From NCBI GenBank assembly GCA_036346225.1, contig JARFIW010001082.1, forward strand, positions 3,162,001 to 3,226,000: a stretch of 64,000 bases of DNA, in the 5' to 3' direction. This document shows, piece after piece, positions 11,932 through 23,205 of the stretch. The DNA is from Platerodrilus igneus. Lineage: Eukaryota; Arthropoda; Insecta; Coleoptera; Lycidae. Under the pieces are notes generated by a model. It saw nothing but the letters and a program-made list of their open reading frames with translations. It did not search any database and was not told the origin of the DNA. Position 1 is the stretch's first letter; every line of letters begins with the position of its first letter. Made by a program: the position numbers and the translations under genes.

Positions 11932-14310
11932 TATTAGCTATTAGTAAGTTTTTCTTTTTTAAAAACATTTTTCTAGCTTGAGCTATTCTAGCTACTATAT
12001 CCCTTCTGCTACGTCCATCCTTTGTAATTATACTACCTAAATGGCAAAATTCATCTACCTCCTCTAACTCGGTATTACCTATTTTTAATTTTGGTTTAGA
12101 ACTAGGCCGTAACTCACTTGTCATTATCTTTGTCTTTACTGAGTTAATTCTCATACTATAGTTACTCTGTAGTATCTCATCTAAAATATTTAAAAACTCT
12201 CCTAACTCTTTTCTAGACTCTGCTATAATGGCTATATCATCTGCAAAACGTAACATGTCTATTTTCTGTCCCTGTACACTAATACCTATCTCTTTTCTCT
12301 CTCTAGCTAAGTTTAAAGCTTCCTCAATATAAACATTAAAAATCAAGGGAGACAGTATACAACCCTGTCTAACACCATTTCTAATCTTAGCTTCCTTTTC
12401 TATTTCATCAAATCTAATTACTACGCTTTGGTTTTATATAGACTGTAAATAATGTTTCTATCCCTATAAGAGATTCCTATTTTTGCGAAACCCTGAACAT
12501 AACAATCCAATTAACCCTATCAAATGCTTTTCTAAATCTACAAACGCGAAATGAGTCTTTTATTTTTTGTAACCTTTTGTTTCGATAATTAGTCTAATCA
12601 TTAGTATCGGTTCTCTAGTCCCTCTGTCTTCTGAAAACCATATTGGTCTTCGCCTAAATAATTCTCAGTCAAGGCTTCTACTCTATTTTTAATTATTATT
12701 GTTAGTATTTTGGAAGCATGAGAAGTTAAACTAACGTTCTAAAATTCTCACACCTATCAGCTCCTGACTTTTTGGGATTGGGATAATAATATTTTTTCAA
12801 AATCTATTGGAACCTCACCTGTGTCATATATTACTTTTACTAGTTCATATAATCTGTCTAAAGTTTTCTGACTTGCATATTTTATTAATTCTGGAATATC
12901 GTCTATCCCTGGCGCTTTATTTAGTTTAAGATCCTAACAGCTCTATCAAATTCCTCTCTTAATATTGAGAACCCTATTTCTACATCCTCTTCTTGGTCGT
13001 TCTCTAACTCATCCATATCGTCTCTATTATATAAATCTTCTAAATATCTTTTCCATCTATCTGCTACCTCAACTTTATTTATTAGAAGCTCATTATTCTC
13101 GTCTCTAATACCATTATATTTTTTCCTATCTTCCCCAAAAAACTTTTTAACTGCCCTGTAAGCCCTGTCTGTCTTACCTACTCTCAAATCATCTTGTATT
13201 CCCTTACAATTCTCCTCCATCCATTTATTTCTAGCTTTTCTACCCACATGTACTATCTTATTTCTAACTGTATTATATTTTTGCTTACTTTCACTATCCA
13301 CTTCTCTGAATGGTTTAAGCTTTCTTCTATTCTCTATTAAATCTAATATCTCCTTTGTTACCCACGGTTTTCTCGCTTCTATTTTTTTCTTACCTATAGT
13401 CTGTGTTGCTGTATCATGTACAGTCAGTTTTATTTCTGTCCATCTATTTTCTACGTTCCCTCCTACAGCTATCTCTTTGCTCTTACTATCTAATACTTGT
13501 TTATATTCTTCTTTTACCCTACTATCATTAAGCTTACCTAGATCCCAACCCTCTCTTTTAATCTTTCTCAATTTTTTGAATTTTAGTTTACACTTCATCT
13601 TAACTAAGTTATGATCGCTATCTATGTCAGCCCCTGGATAACTACGACAGTTTTTAACTTGGTTTCTAAATCTTTGTTTAACTAAAATATAATCTATTTG
13701 GTATTTAGCCCTATCGCCTGGCGCTTTCCAGGTATATCTTCTCCTAACATGTTGTTCGAATAGGGTGTTTACAGTTACTAATCTATGTTCCTGGCAAAAC
13801 TCAACTAATCTTTCTCCTCTATCATTTCGTCTGCCATACCCAAATTTTCCTACCATTTTTACCTCACTACCTTCTCCCACTGACGCATTAAAATCACCCA
13901 TAACTATTAAATTCTCATCTCCTTTTACTTTTCTCATTATACTATTTATATCCTCGTATACCTTTTCTACTTCCTCATCCTCGTACTGAGTTCTTGGCAT
14001 GTAAACCTGTACTAAAACAGTGTCTGTGGGTTTTGTACTCAATCTAACCATAATTATTCTATCACTAAATTGTAAGTACTCTTTAACTTTATGTCCTAAT
14101 CTTTTACCTAACACTATTCCTACGCCTGCCTGTCCATTAGTTGAAGAAGTTGTAATTATTCTATAATTATCTTTCCAAAAGTCATTACTATCTGGCCATC
14201 TCACCTCACTAATACCTAAAATGTCTAGCTTTTCCTTTCTCATTTCGACTAATAAATTCGTTAACTTATCTAATAACTATAAGTTTTGTATGCCCATCTT
14301 TGTGTTAAAG

Positions 14311-14660
14311 TTGAGAGGCGCGAATCGATCGTTTTTTGGGATTTGCGTCCGAGGGTTTCGGAGTTGGGGGCGCGGGCGGGTGGTGGTTAGGTGGAGAATT
14401 TTTGCGTGCTTAGGATAGGCCGGTTTTTATGGCGGAAAACCGATAACTTGCGGAGAAATAAGGATTTTCCGGGAAAAGATTAATTTGAAGCGACGTATTC
14501 GTTAACGTGTTAAAAAAGCTTGGATCCCTCAAAAAAAACCGAACCAGTCGTGCGACGAGGTCGGGAACTGATCCGTTGACGTTAGTACGAGAGAGAAGAA
14601 AGATCGAGTTGGTTTGTAAAATTCGTATTCGGGCGTTAAAAAATTTCTAATATATGCCAA
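14311..14660. other. GC-rich block, function unknown
   Basis: About 350 bp clearly richer in G and C than the surroundings, beginning GAGGCGCGAATCGATCG and including GGGGGCGCGGGCGGGTGG. It starts exactly where LINE C is truncated. No reading frame or RNA gene was recognised. It could be a fragment of another element. Confidence 0.4.
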
Positions 14661-15942
14661 ACAACGCTATTCGTATTCTAAAAACTGAATAATTCACCAT
14701 TTGCGGGCTACCACTGCGGTTTTTTCTTAAAACACTTATTAAAAATTGTATAATTTATTCGACAAACGTCAAAATCAGGTAACGATCACCAACGGAAAAT
14801 TACGAGCGTGTACCTTCAAAATCTATGGTAACATACTTCCTTTCAAATTTCTGGAATTTTCCATTACAATTCAACCAATATGATTTAGAAGTACCGTTAC
14901 TTGATTTAAATTATAGGAAAACGTCGCTTTTTCACATACGCTGGCTATTTATTTCAAAAATAATAAATTTTTCATTTTGGCGTTTCTTCACGATGATAGC
15001 CGAGCATTTTCAATAGACCGTGATTTGGTCAGAATTCGGTGTATTTCGTGTTTGGTCCGCTAAATTGAAAGTAATTCAGGGTAATTAGCAGTAATTGAAA
15101 GTATACTACTAACCAATTTACAAATACTGACACCTCCATAGCGCGATGCTATGATATCTGGCTACCAAGCGTAAGTTTAATGGTTCAATTCCCAGTTCCA
15201 TTTACTTTTTTAAATTTTTTCGTCAACTTTATAAACAACCATCTGCATTTCTTTTATTTATTAGTATGCATAAAAAGAATCAGATCATTTCACATACGCT
15301 TTGCAACGGTCTATAATGTCTATAATTTATAAAATCTAACTTACACTTGCTCTAAAACTGTTTAAAAAAAAATCTGGCTTTCCTGGAATTGTCAAAGTTA
15401 TTGGAAAAAAAATAGCTTATGCATTACATAATGTACGAACAATTGAAACAAAAAACACGAAGCGCGTTCACCGGCAGCAACAACATGTCGGTTACCGTTG
15501 GTGCGAAAAAGATGTATCATCCAATTTATTTTCTAAGTTACTCTTACGCCTTTAAAACATTTCTAATATACATCATTAAACACTAACCGTATCCTACAAC
15601 CTGAATTCTTAACACTTTCCAAGCTGCTACTGTGCTGTTTTCATAAAACTTTCATTACGATTGGTACAATTGTTTCGGGATACGCAACAACAGATTCATC
15701 TAACACACACATACATACTAGATTCAATGTGTAGTTTTCAATCTTTTTCCTTATTTAACATACAACATTTACTATATATAAAAAGCTGGATTAATTTAAT
15801 ATCTCATTAAATGATACCCACTTTAAGAAAAATTACATAGTCCATAACGTTAACGTCGCTTTATCGTTATTTATTTAACCGAGTTTTATCGTAATACTAC
15901 AGCAAATTTAACATCATAAATTGCAGTTCATCACTTATACAT
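14661..15942. other. No gene seen
   Basis: AT-rich. A short tRNA-like stretch (GGTTCAATTCCCAG near 15179) is too incomplete to call. No coding homology. Confidence 0.4.
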
Positions 15943-16027
15943 ATTACATACGCAGAACATATTACATACACAGAACATATTACCTACACATAACATATTA
16001 CATACACAGAACATATTACATACACAA
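15943..16027. repeat. 18-bp tandem repeat, about 5 copies
   Basis: The unit CATATTACATACACAGAA is repeated with one- or two-base changes. First member of a 3.4-kb cluster of different tandem repeats. Confidence 0.9.
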
Positions 16028-16121
16028 AATTTATGCTGTGTTCACGATATAATTCAATATGCAGTTATTGCGATATTAATTATGATAGTCTAAATTTGCT
16101 GCGCTATATTTATGTATTCAC

Positions 16122-16290
16122 ATTTATGTTTATGTATGTATGTATATGTATATGTATATATGTGTATGTGTATGTATGTATATGTATGCATGTGTATGTG
16201 TGTATATATGTATGTTTGTATATGTGTATGTATGTGTATATGTTGATATGTTAATATGTGTTAATATGTTAATATGTATGTGTATAAGTT
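16122..16290. repeat. TATG/TGTA-rich simple repeat
   Basis: Low-complexity run of TATG, TGTA and TGTATA words on the plus strand. It produces the artefactual Tyr/Cys/Met-rich frame at 16033-16254. Confidence 0.9.
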
Positions 16291-16935
16291 AGTTTGTATT
16301 GTTGGTCCTTCTTCAATAATTGGGTTTACAACCTGTAGAAGATGTTAATAAATAAATAAATAAATAAAACATATTTCAATAGTAGATTCACATCTATTCA
16401 AATATTTAACATACACTATTTGCTGTATCTAGAAAGTTGGAATACAATTATCTCTATTTAAATGTCCCCTTTAAAAGAATCCTCTATAACTTTCACTTTG
16501 TAATACATCAAAAAACAAACATAAAAACCAATTCGCAAGAATCCGTACGCGTATTCAACTTCAACATTTATAGTCACAAATACAAATACATATACTTCTT
16601 TAATTATCCACTAACAAAACTTCTACGAATGGAAGAGCTTAACACATTTGCTTCTTTACTGTACGAACTCAAAAAGATTTAGAAGAATTTTAAACTTACT
16701 CTAACATGCTATTCCGGGAATTGTTTTCGTTTCAACTTCTACTTAAGCGCCTATATTGCTTTCTGCTTTTTAGAACTATTGCTGCAAACAACCTCACGTA
16801 TTGTTTATTAATTTTGGATTAAAAAAATGTTGTTCTAATTATTCCAATTGCCCTATTTCAAAATTAACTACTCTTGAACGAAACGACAACTACCAACCGG
16901 CGTTATTTAGTGGAAATTCAATAATTCTTCGAAAT

Positions 16936-17860
16936 TGTTCTACTCCATTCTCATTTGTTCTACTGCATTCTCATTTGTTCTGCTACATTCTCATTTCTTC
17001 TACTACATTCTCATTTCTTCTACTGCATTCTCATTTGTTCTACTGCATTCTCATTTGTTCTGTTCTTTCTGCATTGCTCTACATTGTTATGCATCGTTAT
17101 GCATGGTTATGCTTCGTTATGCATCGCTATGCATCGTTATGCATCGTCATGCATCGTTATGCAACGTTATGCATCGTCATACGTCGTTATGCATCGTTCC
17201 GAATCGTTCCGCATCGTTCCGAATCGTTCCGCATCGTTCAAAATCGTTCCATATCGTTCCATATCGCTCCATATCGTTCCACATCGTTCCATATCGTTCC
17301 AAAACGTTCCAATGCTTTTCATACCGTTCAGTATCGTTCCGAATCGTTTCAAATCGTTCAAAATTGTTCTGCTACATTCTCATTTGTTCTGATTCGTTCT
17401 GCATCGTACTGCATCGTTCTAAAACCTTCTAAGTCGTTCGAAATTGTTTCAGCACCTTCTGAATCGTTCTACAACCTTCTAAAACCTTCTACAACCTTTT
17501 TCACCCTTCTGCACCCTTTGGCAACCTTCTACAACCTTCTACAACCTTCTGCAACCTTCTACAACCTTCTACAACCTTCTGCAACCTTCTACAACCTTCT
17601 ACAACCTTCTGTAACCTTCTGTAACCTTCTGCAACCTTTTACAACCTTCTACAATCTTCTACAACCTTCTGCAACCTTCTGTGACCTTCCACAACCTTCT
17701 ACAGCCTTCTGAAACCTACTACAACCTTCTACAATCTTCTACAACCTTCTAAATTGCTCTTAATCGTTCTAGAACCTTCTCAGTCGTTCTTAATCGTTCT
17801 ACATCGTTCTAAATCGTTCTAAATCGTTGTAAATTGTTCTAAATCGTTCTAAATCCGATC
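16936..17860. repeat. 10-bp-register satellite, about 90 units
   Basis: A continuous array that keeps a 10-bp period while the unit changes in blocks: about 16936-17065 a 20-bp unit (TTCTACTGCATTCTCATTTG), 17070-17180 GTTATGCATC, 17185-17400 GTTCCGAATC and GTTCCATATC, 17400-17750 CTTCTACAAC, 17750-17860 GTTCTAAATC. Most units start with a TTC or TTA word. The open frames of 145-303 codons here arise from the repeat and are not genes. Confidence 0.95.
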
Positions 17861-17869
17861 GATTCTCCA

Positions 17870-18612
17870 AAGTAATTTTGACAAACCCTACTTGAGCAAA
17901 GTGGTCTTCATCCGATTGATTCTCCGGAGTGATTTTGACAAAGTCTACTTGGGCGAAGTGGTCTTGCTCCGATCAATTCTCGCAAGTGATTTTTAAAATC
18001 TACTTGGACGAAGTAGTCTTGATCCGGTCCACACTTCAAGTGATTTCAAAAGTCTACTTGGTCAAGTAATCTTGATCCGATTGATTCTCCAAGTGATTTC
18101 GACAAAGTCTACTACAGCAAAGTGCTCTTGCTCGATCAATTCTCCAAGTGATTTTGACAAAGTCTACTTGGGCGAAGTGGTTTTAATCCGATCGACACTT
18201 TGAAGTGATTTTGACAAAGTCTACTTGGGCGAAGTGGTATTGATCCGATCGACACTTCGGAGTGATTTCGCAACGTCTACTTGGGCTAAGTGGTCTTGAT
18301 CCGATTGACACTTCAAGTGATTTCGGCAACGTCTACTTTGGAGAAGTGGTCTTGCTCCAATAGGCACTTCAAGTGATTTTGACAAAGTCTACTTGGGCGA
18401 AGTTGTCTTGATCCGATCGACACTCAAGTGGTTCCGCAGTCTGCTTTGGCGAAATGGTCTAGATCCGATCGACACTTCAAGTGATTTCGGCAAAGTCTAC
18501 TCGGGCGAAGTGATCTTGATCTTGATTCGATCGCCTCCTAGGAGTTATTTCGACAAAGTCCATTTTAAACGGAGTGATCTTGGTCCAATCGGCTCCCAGA
18601 AGTTATTTTGAC
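17870..18612. repeat. ~57-bp tandem repeat, about 13 copies
   Basis: Each unit contains GTCTACTTGGGCGAAGTGG, then TCTTGATCCGATCGACACTT, then AAGTGATTTTGACAAA. Unit length varies from about 49 to 60 bp through small indels. Divergence increases toward the right end, where the 21-bp array begins without a gap. Confidence 0.9.
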
Positions 18613-18870
18613 AAAGTTTGCCAGGCTTTTGTGGCAAGTTTCTAGGCTTTTGTGGCAACTCTCTACGCTTTAGTGGCAATTTTCTGGGCTTTTGTGGCAA
18701 TTTTCTGGGCTTTTGTGGCCATTTTTCTAGGTTTTGTGGCGATTTTCTAAGCTTTTGTGGCGATTTTCTAAGCTTTTGTGGCGATTTTCTAAGCTTTTGT
18801 GGCAATTTTCTAGGCTTTTGTGGCCATTTCCAAGGTTTTTGTGGCCATTTCCTAAGCTTTTTCGAATACT
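18612..18870. repeat. 21-bp tandem repeat, about 12 copies
   Basis: The unit is AATTTTCTGGGCTTTTGTGGC with variants CTAAGC, CTAGGC and GGCGATT. Because 21 is a multiple of three, all frames stay open and give a seven-residue periodic peptide on either strand. These frames are artefacts. Confidence 0.9.
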
Positions 18871-19020
18871 ATTTGCGCTTCTCCAAAGATTCTTCTATAA
18901 ACACAACAAACATAAAAACTGGGTGAAACCAAAATTTAAATGTCTTTATTAACGACTTTTCAAAACCATTGTCAATAACATTAAATCTTAATTGCCGAGA
19001 TATGCTCTAAACTTGAGAGA

Positions 19021-19318
19021 GAAGGGCGCAGAGAGTGTAAGGGCACAGAGAGTGTAAGGGCGCAGAGAGTGTAAGGGCGCAGAGAGTGTAAGGGCGCAGC
19101 GAGTGTTAGGGTGCAGAGAGTAGTAAGAGCGCAGAGAGTGTCAGGGCGCAGAGAGGGTCAGGGCGCAGAGAGTGTAAGGGCGCGGAGAGTGTAAGGGCGC
19201 AGAGAGTGTGAGGGCGCAGAAAGTGTGAGGTCGCAGAGAGTGTGAGGACGCAGAGAGTGTGAGGACGCAGAGAGTGTGAGGCCGCAGAGAGTGTGAGGAC
19301 GCAGAGAGTGTGAGGGCG
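19021..19318. repeat. 17-bp tandem repeat, about 17 copies
   Basis: The unit AAGGGCGCAGAGAGTGT is GC-rich compared with its surroundings, with AAGG/GAGG and GCGC/ACGC variants that drift from left to right. It abuts the truncated LINE 5' end at about 19325. Confidence 0.95.
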
Positions 19319-19324
19319 TTCAAA

Positions 19325-19735
19325 GTAGTCCCGTAGGGACTACAAACCGCTTCTAGTCTACTCTAAGTAATGATCTTACATTCCAAGTCCCTATCACTAA
19401 ATCGAACTGTTGTTTTATATTCTTACGATGACGAGCCCCAAGTACCCCCTCCCGGAGATCCGGATGAGGGAGTATTTTACCTCCGGACAAGAATTTTACT
19501 TGTGAGCTCTCCATCATATGTATTTCGTGTTTTAGGCCACGCACACCTGGGAAATATTGTGGTAGGCTCCCATATCTTTCCACAACTCAGTTTTTAAAGA
19601 TTTTAGCAAAAAGCCGTATCCGTCACGGCCAACCCCCAACAAGTTTGTAAATTATTGAGGATCGCCCGGGACCAACCAACCCTCCTCCAATATCTTTTAG
19701 CCAGCAAGGCTGCTGTCCCTTGCTGCGCCTTTTAA
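19325..19735 (-). pseudogene. 5' end of a LINE: leader plus endonuclease start
   Basis: Minus-strand leader containing GCAGCAAGGGACAGCAGCC, AGATATTGGAGGAGGGTTGG and GGTCCCGGGCGATCC, followed by a frame from about 19583 to 19353 that ends DLVIGTWNVRSLLRVD. GTWNVRS is the conserved first motif of the APE endonuclease in the LINE family type seen in copies A and C. The sequence stops about six codons after that motif and runs into the 17-bp array. Retaining only the 5' end is unusual for a LINE, since most partial copies lose that end, and implies a later deletion or rearrangement. Confidence 0.7.
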
Positions 19736-20419
19736 TCGCCTTTTACAATAAGCAGGCTTACTATAGTAGTATTTTTTATCCCCTACTATAAGGTAACACA
19801 ACCAGATAAATCCTTAAAAAATTTAAAATAAAAATTTGAACTGTCAAGAACTATTAGTCATCCGGTAAGATTAACCAAAGTTAAAAGAAAGCCAATGATG
19901 ACACCAGATATATTATATCCTTAACATATGCTAAAACATCTGTGTAAAAAGGAGCAACAAGACATAAACACCAGGAAGAAAGAACTTATAGCGAATTACC
20001 AAACAGAGATTATATGATAAAAATCCATTGTAGTTGAACATATGTTAAATAAAAGAAACCACACAATCAGATCTGAGAATAACCAAGCACAAGCACATTA
20101 CTTTACTAAGAAGAATGGGAATATGTTAATATAAAAACTACTTAAAAAAGAAATAATTTTTAAAATACATCAAATATGGATTCCAGCACTATCAAACACT
20201 AGACTGAATACAATTGAACAAATTGCAAGCAACAAATAAGAATTGTCTATAGTACCCAGCAGGAATGAGAACCTAGAACACAGGACATACATACAAGTTC
20301 TACAGTAAAATAAGTATATCTAGAACAGCCAGTAAATAGAATATGCCTCCTGAAACTTCCTGATGATGGCAAGGACTCTAACAATAAATAAGTTTTATAC
20401 AAATATCATAAAAATCAGC
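19736..20419. other. No gene seen
   Basis: AT-rich, no frame of note. Confidence 0.4.
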
Positions 20420-20862
20420 TACAACACACATTTAGATCATTTGTTGCTATTTGAGGTGATTTTCTGGTATTATAACTTACATTTTCAGATGATTGATTTC
20501 TAAAATCTTTGTTCCTATTATTTAGATATAGTTTTGTTGTTATGGGAATACTTGAAGACGTTATCCTAAGTTGCAAAAGGTTTTCGTGTCCATTTGGAAC
20601 CTGAAACAAATTTCATTAAATCAAACATCAGCATAACCTAATAATTTAAATTGCTTTGTAATTTAAACAACAATCGCGTTGTTGCAAAAAAATCAAAAGA
20701 TCTAAATATATGATAATTTCATATAACTATACTCGGAACAGTGAATTACATTTCTAGTACCAATTAATGTAAAACCTTCTGGCAGATCTAATTTTCCGAA
20801 TTTTATAAAAATGAAACTACTCTTAGTATCAATTTGAAAGGTTTTGTTATGCCCCATTTGAA
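20420..20862 (-). other. Possible two-exon coding remnant, unrecognised
   Basis: On the minus strand, about 20852-20730 reads as a sensible peptide (segment KSSFIFIKFGKLDLPEGFTL, ending LIGTRN). It is followed by a donor-like GTAATT. A polypyrimidine acceptor TTTGTTTCAG at about 20597-20606 precedes a second frame, VPNGHENLLQLRITSSSI, which runs to a stop near 20415. Joined, they would give about 100 residues. I do not recognise the family. The upstream frame is interrupted by a stop near 20860, so this may be a decayed exon pair, transposon-derived sequence, or chance. Confidence 0.25.
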
Positions 20863-21559
20863 TTTCATATGCTGTTCAAACACATTTGGTTGATGCTATT
20901 TTTGCACCTCTATTTCAACCAATTTATTCTGACCTTTTATGTTTGCCGTCATTTCAGAAACAGTTAAAATAGTTGGGTAAATAGTGAGTTCAAATTCACT
21001 TCATACCAATCCAGACAAGGTTTTAACCATGATTAATTTTTTGTTCAAAAACCAAGGCTCAAGTGAATACTTTAGTATAAACAAATTGCATTGTAGGTTC
21101 ATAAAAAAAAAAATCCTTATTTCTGCCTTAAATGATATTGTTAAAAGAAAAAAAAGGGCCAGTGTATTGTTTGCACCTCCCATTAGCAGAGTCCACTTTT
21201 GTCTAAAAAAAAACAATCCATGGTTATGTTTCACTTCTTTTACATTCAGATTTTCTGATACCTTTATAGGTAAGTGTGATACCAGTAACATACGATTTGA
21301 TATCATCCTGATACATGATATATTTGACAATGGTTTTTGACACTCAACAGGAACTCTTTTAAATAATATTTGATTCCAGAACATTTTATTAGCATCTTTT
21401 TAAACCAGACAGGACTATCAATCTGACAGTCTAGAACAAGGATTTAAAAATTATAAACCACTACATGTTTTATATCATTATATAACTATGCACTGGGCAT
21501 TATTCAGACATCACCTTTCCTCTTTCTAAACCTGAATCAGCAAGGAAATAATAATTATA
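20863..21559. other. No gene recognised
   Basis: Frames of 118 codons (+) and 127 codons (-) overlap each other at 20984-21384. Neither shows a motif I recognise. Poly-A/T runs produce Lys/Phe-rich stretches. Confidence 0.35.
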
Positions 21560-23205
21560 TTTGTGTTGTAGGCTAAGTACACAAAGAATGAGAAATCATT
21601 TGGTGGCCAAATTGTACGACCTGAACGAGTTGGCACCTTGAGAAATGAAAGAAACCGATTTGTTTTTACATTGGTTGCAACTCTGCTCTACAACAGATTC
21701 AAAATACTCTCCGACATGCCTTACTGGTTGATCGCCAACATCATGTCTACCCATTTAGAAATCAACATTAGTGTCTCCTGACGAATCACATAACAGACTC
21801 TTCTTATTTGATTGATGTATACTTTCCATATCAATTCACTCTTATTTAATTTTATCAAATAAACAGTTGGACTAAGCCTTTCTATAATCTGGACCAGAAA
21901 TCATTTAGGGTAACATTTCAATTGTCTTAAATCAACCAACACTTTATGTGTATTCTGTAAAATCCACTTTTACTTTATTTGTTTTCTCAAATGTTCGTCT
22001 GCTTGAGGAAAGTGACCAAGTTAATGGTGTTTTCGATCCGTAAGTTACCATTCTCGCCATTGGATATACACCCGTGACTGAAGATGGTGTACTTCTATAA
22101 ACAAATAAGGAACCAACCCAATGTTGCTCCAACAAAATTGTCTTATTCACTGACGATAAAATTAACTTCACTAAAAGCTTTTTCATGGTTGCGCAGATTT
22201 TTCGGCCAGTTCACTTGATTCTGGATTATACGGAAGACTAAACAACTTGACCTCTCTTAGCTTACAATAGCTTTTAAATTCAAATGGATTGACAAGAGGA
22301 GTATTGACCGTGACTATGGTTTTTGTATAACTCCATTTGGCAAAAGACGCATTTAGTTTTGACAACAAGTACGAATATGCAGTAGATGACACAAGAAAAT
22401 ACTCTATCCACAGACAATAAAGAACTTACGATTTTATCTCAAATAAATCCAAATGTATTCTTGCCCAACACCATGGCGGTTTAGGGTAGGATGTTCTTCC
22501 TTGATATCCTCTTCTTAAAACTCTAGTCGATTGACACGTTTGACATTACAAAATTACTTGATTAATATCATTATCGAGACCAAACCGCTAGACATAAGAC
22601 CTAGCTAGAAACTTTGTATGTACAACTCCACTATGACCATAATGTAAAGTTTTTAACATGCCTATTTGAAGAGATTTAGGAATTATTACCCTATTTCCAA
22701 AATGAAAACAACTTTCTTGTATAGATAATAAATGACGAATTTTAAAATATTTTTTTAATGTCACGGCCCATATTAACCTCCGGCCAACCAGACAAAACAC
22801 TCTCCTTTATTTTAGAAAGAACTGAATCCTTGTTCGTTTCTATTGCAACTTTTGTATATGGTATGTAAGGAATTTCTAAGTAGATGATATTACAATTCTC
22901 GACTTCAACTTCTTGACTATTTGGCAACTGAGCCATGGCATCCACTTATGGAATTTTAGATCCCTTGTGATACTCAATTTATATCGATAAGTCAACAAAA
23001 TTATTGCCAATCTGATAATATGCGACGATGCCACCTGTGGACTCTCTTTTGATTCCGAAAATATTGATTTTAATGATTCGTCATCTGTATAAATAATAAA
23101 AGATGTTCCATACAAATATTTATGAAAGTTATTTAAGCCAAATATAATAGCCAAAGCTTCACAATGGAGCTGACTATAATTCCTTTGTGCTGCATTTAAC
23201 GTTTA
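21560..23205 (-). pseudogene. Ty3/gypsy pol fragment: RNase H and integrase, decayed
   Basis: Minus strand, in order: RNase H (about 23200-22880) with AQRNYSQLHCEALAIIFGLN and FIIYTDDESLKSIF; integrase zinc-binding region with HYGHSGVVHTKFLARS (about 22640-22590); integrase core remnants including LFSLPYNPESSELAEKSAQP (about 22210), where the family has a PPYNP...NGxAER motif; LFVYRSTPSSVTGVYP (about 22080); the C-terminal module IIERLSPTVYLIKLNKSELIWK (about 21870); and a basic tail VPTRSGRTIWPPNDF (about 21600). Reverse transcriptase, protease, gag and both LTRs are missing, so both ends are broken. Several frameshifts and stops. Confidence 0.8.

Larger units (their letters stand above)
10979..14243 (-). 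pseudogene. LINE C endonuclease/reverse transcriptase pseudogene
   Basis: The endonuclease part (14243-12921, 440 codons in one frame) shows LDILGISEVRWP, LIVMGDFNASVGEG, YQIDYILVKQRFRNQVK and the terminal Asp-His in DIDSDHN. RT fingers and palm (about 12920-12347) are recognisable only in fragments with several indels. The frame then resumes at 12346-11924 with the catalytic MLRFADDIAIIAES motif. After the foldback insert, coding resumes at about 11421 with SFLKSYVWSVLLYGSETW and continues in MLKISWTDRVTNEEVYRRIG to 10979. The C-terminal part matches the HxLRHEG...GRPR...YISQIIRDLGC pattern also present in copy B. No functional product is expected. Confidence 0.85.
10569..14310 (-). mobile_element. 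LINE copy C (APE-type non-LTR retrotransposon), decayed
   Basis: Minus-strand LINE related to copies A and B (41.9 and 48.5 kb) but from a clearly different family. Order on the minus strand: apurinic-type endonuclease, reverse transcriptase with FADD, C-terminal domain, then a second partial copy of the 3' end. It is 5'-truncated near 14310, just upstream of the MRKEKLDILGISEVRWP start. It is interrupted at 11436-11931 by a foldback insert. The 3' limit is uncertain; I place it at the second 3'-end copy. Confidence 0.8.

Noticed and set aside
14560..14620. Phrase TTAGTACGAGAG reminiscent of 28S rRNA
   Set aside because: The match does not extend beyond about a dozen bases.
15141..15205. tRNA-like sequence with a GGTTCAATTCC B-box
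   Set aside because: I could not fold a full cloverleaf, and the acceptor stem does not pair. At most a SINE fragment.
16033..16254. 73-codon Tyr/Cys/Met-rich frame
   Set aside because: Translation of a TATG/TGTA simple repeat.
16801..17712. 303-codon plus-strand frame and overlapping 165- and 145-codon frames
   Set aside because: They lie in the 10-bp satellite. A 10-bp period lacking stop words keeps all three frames open and yields repetitive peptides.
18545..18952. 72-102 codon frames on both strands with GFCGNFL or QKLRKSP heptads
   Set aside because: Produced by the 21-bp tandem repeat, which is a multiple of three.
16936..19318. Could the regular repeats be a CRISPR array?
   Set aside because: They are head-to-tail tandem repeats without unique spacers, in a eukaryotic genome.
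19141..19323. 60-codon frame of SASSHSLRPHTL repeats
   Set aside because: Produced by the 17-bp array.
20984..21384. Overlapping 118- and 127-codon frames
   Set aside because: Mutually antisense, rich in homopolymer-derived Lys/Phe, with no motif on either strand.
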